Shown one piece after another: positions 58,287 to 64,000 of a stretch of DNA of 64,000 bases; positions within the stretch are counted from its first letter, which is position 1; each line of letters begins with the position of its first letter. The translations under genes and the position numbers were made by a program. The DNA comes from Thysanoteuthis rhombus (lineage: Eukaryota; Mollusca; Cephalopoda; Oegopsida; Thysanoteuthidae). The stretch lies in contig OY735207.1 in the NCBI GenBank assembly GCA_963457665.1, positions 49,275,696 to 49,339,695 on the forward strand, read 5' to 3'. Under the pieces are notes generated by a model. That model saw only the letters and a list, made by a program, of their open reading frames with translations. It was not told the origin of the DNA and searched no databases.

Positions 58287-58805
58287 ATTAAGCGAAGAAT
58301 CACACTAGGATGGCAAGCCTTTGGCTGAGCATATTCAACCATCAAAAATAGGAAAATCCCATTAATCCTAAAAAGAAGGCTGTATAACCAAGACATCCTT
58401 CCAATAGTTACTTATGGAGCTGAAACGTGGAACCTAACCAAGAGACAGATCTGCAAATTGAGAACCATGCAACGTGCATGAGAAGAATAAGCTAGGCCTC
58501 ACGTGGAGAGACCACAAGACAGCACAGTACATCCGGGAAAAGACAAGAGTCAGGGATATCATAGAATCCATTAAAAATCCCAAATGGCAGTGGGCTGGCC
58601 ATGTTGCAAGAATGAGGGACAACCGATGGACATCGCGACTCACGACATGGATCCTCAGAGATCACATGCGCAACCGGGGCTAGCAGAATGTTAGAAGGAG
58701 AGACCAGCTAGACAAATTCAGAAATTACTGGCTCTGCAACGCCCATGATAGAGAAGTGTGGCGAATCCTGGGGAAGTTCTATGTCCAACGACGGATGCTA
58801 AAAGA

Positions 58806-58886
<81 letters not shown>
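58287..58886 (+). mobile_element. RTE-type LINE, youngest-looking copy with long (GAT)n tail
   Basis: From AAGCGAAGAATCACACTAGG through TYGAETWNLTKRQICKLRTM, then HKTAQYIREKTRVRDIIESI, then KNPKWQWAGHVARMRDNRWT, then the usual ...REVWRILGKFYVQRR... end. The coding part is nearly open, with one or two frame breaks near 58478-58690. The tail at 58806-58886 is about 27 GAT units. 5'-truncated at about 58287. Confidence 0.92.
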
Positions 58887-59507
58887 ACAATAACATGAAG
58901 TTATTAAAATAAGAGTTCTCAATATTTCTAATACGATGCAGCTGCTATACTGATTTTTTGAATTTTTTACATAACAATGTCTTTGTTCTGCGTTCTGGAT
59001 TTGAAAATGTAAAAAAAAGTATTACAGTTATTAGAAGATTATCTGTAAGGAATGGTTATATCTAATGTTGTTAATAGTCAAGTCTACAGCTGTTAAGTTC
59101 GTTAGTTATGTATATTTAAAATGTAAATGGAATACAGAATGTTTCGAATATTTCGTTGATTGATACGCATTTTTGTTCGTTTTTAGCCATTGAAGTTATC
59201 GTTTGATGTAATAATATCTACATACTTCAATAAACATTTTCTTTTGTGTCTTCATTTAGCAGCTTATTAGTTAGTTTGGTTTTTTTTTTGTTTTTTTGTT
59301 TTTTATAAATAGATTATAGCTTGGAAGAACGATTATTTTTGTATCTTTCTTCCAACACGCGTCTTAATTTATTTTTTTGTACTCAAAATAGATATGTAAT
59401 TATAGATGCGTTATATCATTTTGAAACTGTACTTGAAAGGATCACCTGTTTTCACACGGATAATGTATCAGTTGGCTTAGACAGGATAAACAATAGGAGA
59501 AAACGGG
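58887..59507. other. No recognisable feature
   Basis: AT-rich with T-runs at 59280-59303. Confidence 0.5.
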
Positions 59508-59592
59508 GCTGCTACAGAAATCGAGCCTGCGACCGATAAGGTAGTCGCTTCAACGTAGCGTTGTCCTTACCATTGAGCTAAACAGTTGCCGG
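59508..59592 (-). mobile_element. tRNA-derived SINE head
   Basis: The minus strand reads CAACTGTTTAGCTCAATGGT (A box) and, about 45 bases on, GCAGGCTCGATTTCTGTAGC (B box). The acceptor ends do not pair. Confidence 0.55.
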
Positions 59593-59924
59593 CAATGCAA
59601 AGGCCAAAATAGATATCCACTTCTTAATAACATAATCGATGCGTTCAAATAAACAAAACAGTAATTTGGGTTTTGCTTTACCAAATAAATATTTTCACTC
59701 CAAATTCTCATGTTGTTAATTCTTTGTCTATATCTGCTCGATTCGTACTATTAACGTTGCCTGGACCAAGTGATATATTCTCCGGAAGATCACTTCAAAT
59801 AGGAGTTCCTATCTGATATAACAGAATTTATAAGCATTCTGTCGGATCATATGTATCCATTTCATAATAACATTATACATATATCTATATCTATCTATCT
59901 ATATATATATGTGTATATAGTTAA
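59593..59924. other. No recognisable feature
   Basis: Short spacer with TATC words at 59880-59910. Confidence 0.5.
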
Positions 59925-60040
59925 ATAATTGAATAATTGTGTCATCCACATACGGCTGTTTCGTTGTAATACAACTCTTCAGTGTGGCTATAGACTATCC
60001 ATTATCCCATCTAGTACCACAAGGTAGGATCGATTACTTG
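59925..60040 (+). repeat. Dispersed repeat A, copy 2
   Basis: Matches 1131-1252. Here the (TA)n lies after the repeat (60056-60112) as well as in shortened form before it (59895-59915). Confidence 0.75.
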
Positions 60041-60053
60041 TGGGCATTACTTA

Positions 60054-60054
<1 letters not shown>

Positions 60055-60112
<58 letters not shown>
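60055..60112. repeat. (TA)n microsatellite
   Basis: About 28 TA units. Confidence 0.95.
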
Positions 60113-61031
60113 CCAATTCACTATTTTATGTGAACGTAACACTCATATATAAGCAAAACAACACTTTCACATCGATACACACACTACATAACGCACACAT
60201 GTATAAACTGAATGACTGTCTTATCTATACAACACGTACATACTATAAAAGTCATGTATATGGACAGTGCGATGCAATGTTTAGGCTGCTATGTTATCAG
60301 GTATTCCTTAGATGTCGGTTGCATCCAGCAATACATAGGGATTTTCGAACGTAACCCTTTATTTAATCAACAGAGACAAGCTGTTCCCGCCCTTTACCTG
60401 CTATATCCGATCTCCTATCGAAGTAATTTCAGAACTCACGAATGTCAATTCTTCCTTGGCTGGCTTCTCGGTCTCTCCTCTCTGATTGATTGGATTATTT
60501 GAGTATTCCAAAGGCCCTGACCCTTTCAACTGTCCTATTCCCCAATGATATGCTATTTTTGTGGTTTAACTTCGTTACGTTGGAGTCAGTATGCTCACCT
60601 TTCTTTAAAAACACATGATCAGCCATGCCTGATTTCACGGAATAATAAATCTAATCAGTAGTCAAAGCATAAACAAGAACACTTTTTAGGAGTCTCTCAT
60701 TAGGAGGAATGAAGACATTGGGTTAGAGAGTTCCATAAGCCGGCAGAACATTGCATCGTAGATAAAAGGATTAGTAATGCTGGTTTGATTCTCTGGAAGC
60801 CGGTATTTATTTCCTCAGAACAACAGTAGACTTTTCTTTTCATTGTCGGCCAAGAGCAGACCTTTTCTATTGATTATAAGCCTGCTTGTTGGATCAGTTA
60901 GTCACATATTTCAAGTTAGCGTTCGTGTTCGAGACCAGGTAATAACTAGGATTTTGAATGCTGATTTTCAAGGTTGACATGCCTTCTTTATTTGGAAGAT
61001 TACTACATAATCTAGATATTTCCTCATTTTT
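60113..61031. other. No supported gene
   Basis: Overlapping plus frames (60113-60354, 60212-60502) have no motif. Confidence 0.5.
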
Positions 61032-61113
61032 GGCGCTAGGATAGAGCGATAGATAGCAAGCTTGCGTGGCAGGACGTCAACTTGCGTAAGGAGTTCAATC
61101 CTCACTGGTGCCC
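61032..61113 (+). mobile_element. tRNA pseudogene or SINE head
   Basis: The 5' GGCGCTA and 3' TGGTGCC can form a full 7-pair acceptor stem with two wobbles. A-box-like GGATAGAGCGATAGATAGC and B-box-like GGAGTTCAATCCTC are in place. The T-arm stem pairs only partly and the length is near 82 nt, so a functional tRNA is unlikely. Confidence 0.5.
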
Positions 61114-62930
61114 TACTGTTCTGTGCCTGACTAAACTGAGTTTAGTATATATATATATATATAGTGAAGAGTGTCTGTGTGTGTGTTTCTCCAGACATCT
61201 GAAATGCTGTTAAACGGAGAAGCAATTATCATTAACTTAGATGGGAAACTCTCTAACGGTTTTCAGGCACTTATGAACCCAGCTTACTAACGGATACACA
61301 AAATAAATCAATACAAATCACAGATGTTCACTGACATAGGTGAAAGCTATGATAATTTAAAGTCTTTCGTAAAAGCGGGCTGATGTAAAGCTATATTTTG
61401 TGAAACAAGAAATACTTGTATATGTTTTAACCTTGAAGATGAAACTTCGGTTTTTCTTTGTTTGTACAATGTATTATGATCTATTTAAAGAAAGAAGTTT
61501 AAAGAAGATACGAAGGTAAACGTAATCTTTCTGTCATGCAAAGTCACTTTAAAATGCACTATTTGCCTCTTGAAGAAACTTTCAATGGCATCAGAATTAG
61601 ATTTACCGTGATATCAACTTTAAGCTTCTTTCTTTTCTTGTGTTTTCTTCCTTCAAAACATAACATCGACGATTCACACACAAAAAAAAATTGTTGAACC
61701 TTCCTGAGAGGATGAAACTTAATTTCTGTAAAAATTGTTGTTGTCTGCCTCTGGGGGATTATAGGAGTAGAAAACTTCTTTTTCTTTTTTTTTTTTTCTC
61801 AATGTTGCTTGAACAGGCATTAAGAGGCTATGCGTAAAATACAATATTTCATGAAGAGATTGCAGAAGGGGCGATTTATTTATTCTAAAAATATCAAAAT
61901 CTTTAAACAACGAAATTGTTATCATTAGTTAAATGCAAAAGTTCCCAGCGTAAGCTTTTGTGCAATAACAGAAAAATTCGTGAAAGCGTTCCTGAAGATT
62001 ACTCACCTTTGTTTCGCTTTTCCGATCAGTCCACTTAATAATTCAGAAACTAAGGGACACGTGTTACGCACTGACCTATGGGAAGGTATATCGGTCTGCA
62101 CTTGTCTGTCTCTTCTTGTTTAATACCAAAAAAAAAGGGTAACTAGCAATGAGAGAATGGATTTATTACGAGAACCTAAAAACGAAGAAAATCCTGGCTG
62201 TATCCAGAACAACCTCTTGTATATCGACCTGAACAGAATCTACAGGGAAAAGAAGTTCCAAGTGTTTCAAAGGGAACTATTTATTACGAATCGCTGAAAC
62301 TTGGAAAGGCTGCTAGTGTCCCGGAGTACAGTGAGCGATTGGCGAGGCTAAATGACGCGTCGGAATAAATAACATTTTTAAAAAGATCTTTTACTTGACA
62401 ATGAAATTAACCGATGATTTTGCTTCATGACAATGCTCGCACTGAAGTTAAATCCAACCCATCAAACGAGCAGGGATGGGAAGTTCACTCAGGAGCAGAG
62501 TATTTTCCAGACCTGTCACTATAAGATTATCATTTGTTTTGCAACATGAACACTCATTGTTTAGTGATTAGTCCCAACAATTTGAAAAATATTGAAAATT
62601 CATTCAAAGATTTAAAATGCATTGATGATTGAATAGTGAAATTTTGAATTTATTTGAATAGAAGATTTTGCCAAATAAATACTGGATTTTTTTTTATGAA
62701 TCGATATATCTGTAGTTCAGTAAGTTTCTAGAGGTAACTTCAAGCAAAGACGACACTTACTAGAAGCGTACTTGGACATAGTAGATGAACATGAAGACAA
62801 CGGTCCCAACAAAGTTTCATTCATATAGCTCTTTTCTTCCAACGTCCCTTTCTTCCGCGTCTATTCCATGTTCTATTAATGACAATCTTGTAGGAGTCAT
62901 CTTAATAGTACTTTTTGTCTAGGGTTTGAG
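61114..62930. other. No recognisable feature
   Basis: AT-rich. Small (TA)n at 61147-61162 and T-run at 61783-61798. No motif-bearing frame. Confidence 0.5.
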
Positions 62931-63209
62931 ATGAAGTATTCTCTCCTTTACGATTTTTTTACCATTTTTCTTTTCGTCTGTATTTTCCACTGTTTTTTAC
63001 CCGGAAATATTTTGCAGTGGCAGAGAACTACGGATATGAACCTTCTTAATCAAACTAGTTTTGGTAGCTTAAGAGGCGTCAATATGGCGCTATGGATTCC
63101 TTCACTTTGTACTGCAAAACCCGAGGGACAAATGTCGATACGTACAGAGGAAGATATTCAACTTTGCCTGGATCATATTTCTTTAATACCAATGAGAATT
63201 TACTTGTAA
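62931..63209 (+). CDS. Open frame with a possible internal exon (63018-63205)
   Basis: The 92-codon frame begins with a hydrophobic stretch MKYSLLYDFFTIFLFVCIFH that could pass for a signal or membrane segment. It equally fits a pyrimidine-rich intron end, because AAATATTTTGCAG ends at 63017. TTACTTGTAAGA supplies a donor GT at 63206-63207. The exon between would encode WQRTTDMNLLNQTSFGSLRG, then VNMALWIPSLCTAKPEGQMS, then IRTEEDIQLCLDHIS. No family is recognised. The exon reading and the signal-peptide reading exclude each other. Confidence 0.3.
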   Translation: MKYSLLYDFFTIFLFVCIFHCFLPGNILQWQRTTDMNLLNQTSFGSLRGVNMALWIPSLCTAKPEGQMSIRTEEDIQLCLDHISLIPMRIYL

Positions 63210-63789
63210 GATGTTCTACAACACGTATAGACTGACTCTCAAAGTATGTTAGATTGATGCAAAAATTTCCAGTATATCTTATATGAATATATATAAAGGA
63301 TTTTATTCGTATAAACCCATGGCATCACTATTCAAAAAATGTATAGCATCGAAATATTTTCCCGAGCTTTCTCTGATCTAATGACACCTTTCAGCTAAAT
63401 TGGATATGCAACTAAAAATTAAGACGAAAGAAATACCAATCAAAACTTCACAATTAGGTATTTTTCTGATATGTATTGTTCTTCCTAATAAAAGTCAATC
63501 GTCACTTGTTTACTGTCATCGGCTAAAGTCCGATTGTCTTTTAAGGCCTTTCCAAGAATAACCGTACAGAAATTGTATATGTAATACTTTGTGCCTCAGA
63601 CAGTTTTCAAACACGAAATAAAAGAAACTCCCAAAGCATACTGGTATGTAATGGATATTCAGATATTGACAAGATCAACCAGACCACTTGTTTGTATAGA
63701 AACTACTGACTATGTTTTGTTCACAGTTACTATCATCCTTTCTGTGATAGTTTTCATTGAGAACTAGCATCGTCTTCAACTGCAGTGGT
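63210..63789. other. No recognisable feature
   Basis: AT-rich spacer before a LINE copy. Confidence 0.5.
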
Positions 63790-64000
63790 TGTTTAATGTC
63801 CATCGTTGGCGATAGACCTTCCCCAAGATCCGCCAGACCCAAATCGTGAGATCATTGGCATAGTATTGCCCCCCCCCTGAATTTGTTCAAATTGTCACGC
63901 CATCTTCATTTTCAGCGTCTACAATTTCGCATTTGATCCCTGCGGATCGACATTGCGAGTTGCGATGTCTAGCGATTGTCTGCCACTCTTGCAACATTAC
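63790..64000 (-). mobile_element. RTE-type LINE copy, continues past the window
   Basis: TTTAATGTCCATCGTTGGCG, then ATAGACCTTCCCCAAGATCC, is the 3' end of the main family on the minus strand. It runs into the window edge at CTTGCAACATTAC. The tail is not preserved. Confidence 0.8.

Noticed and set aside
61032-61113. Functional tRNA gene
   Set aside because: The acceptor stem can form, but the T-arm pairs poorly and the length exceeds a normal tRNA without a clear variable arm.

Overview
The window looks like gene-poor, AT-rich animal DNA. It carries long (TA)n, (CA)n and (TC)n tracts, trinucleotide microsatellites, intron-scale spacing, tRNA-derived and 5S-derived short repeats, and decayed LINE, Penelope-like and miniature DNA-transposon copies. 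There is no bacterial-style gene packing, no operon and no Shine-Dalgarno spacing. The repeat mix fits an invertebrate, most plausibly a mollusc or another lophotrochozoan. That assignment is inference from texture and from remembered repeat families, not a database match.

Host coding signal is sparse. The best candidate is a terminal exon at 8850-9045 (+): a pyrimidine-rich acceptor, an open frame, a stop, and AATAAA 50 bases later. Weaker candidates are an acceptor-to-donor exon at 63018-63205 (+) and an unrecognised frame at 40441-40842 (+). A 177-codon frame at 44414-44947 (-) resembles a recurring uncharacterised invertebrate protein and is cut at its 3' end by a LINE insertion.

Most of what can be identified is mobile DNA. 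(1) One RTE-type LINE family, whose 3' end is a (GAT)n tail, has about a dozen copies: 1965-3640, 7485-7826, 24665-25380, 28400-28445, 37507-37957, 39712-39904, 43698-44431, 47954-48411, 49350-50020, 56854-57264, 58287-58886 and 63790 to the window end. One copy shows a 5' inversion of twin-priming type, and one has a clear 10-base target duplication. (2) C-terminal pieces of a LINE group that I take to carry a restriction-like endonuclease lie at 26535-27790, 27955-28165, 36685-36905 and 50510-50840. (3) Penelope-like remnants share a hairpin-plus-CGAAAC end that resembles a hammerhead core. (4) Miniature DNA transposons include a two-copy piggyBac-like family with TTAA ends. (5) tRNA-derived SINE heads and one full-length 5S rRNA-derived copy are present.

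The most unusual material is a set of repeats that standard families do not explain. A 129-base (43-codon) tandem repeat with coding character sits at two loci 50 kb apart. A ~155-200 base tandem satellite sits in two arrays in opposite orientation around the 177-codon frame. There are several diverged T-rich minisatellites, a row of partial tRNA-like heads, and at least three unnamed dispersed repeat pairs. All family names rest on reading the sequence by eye.
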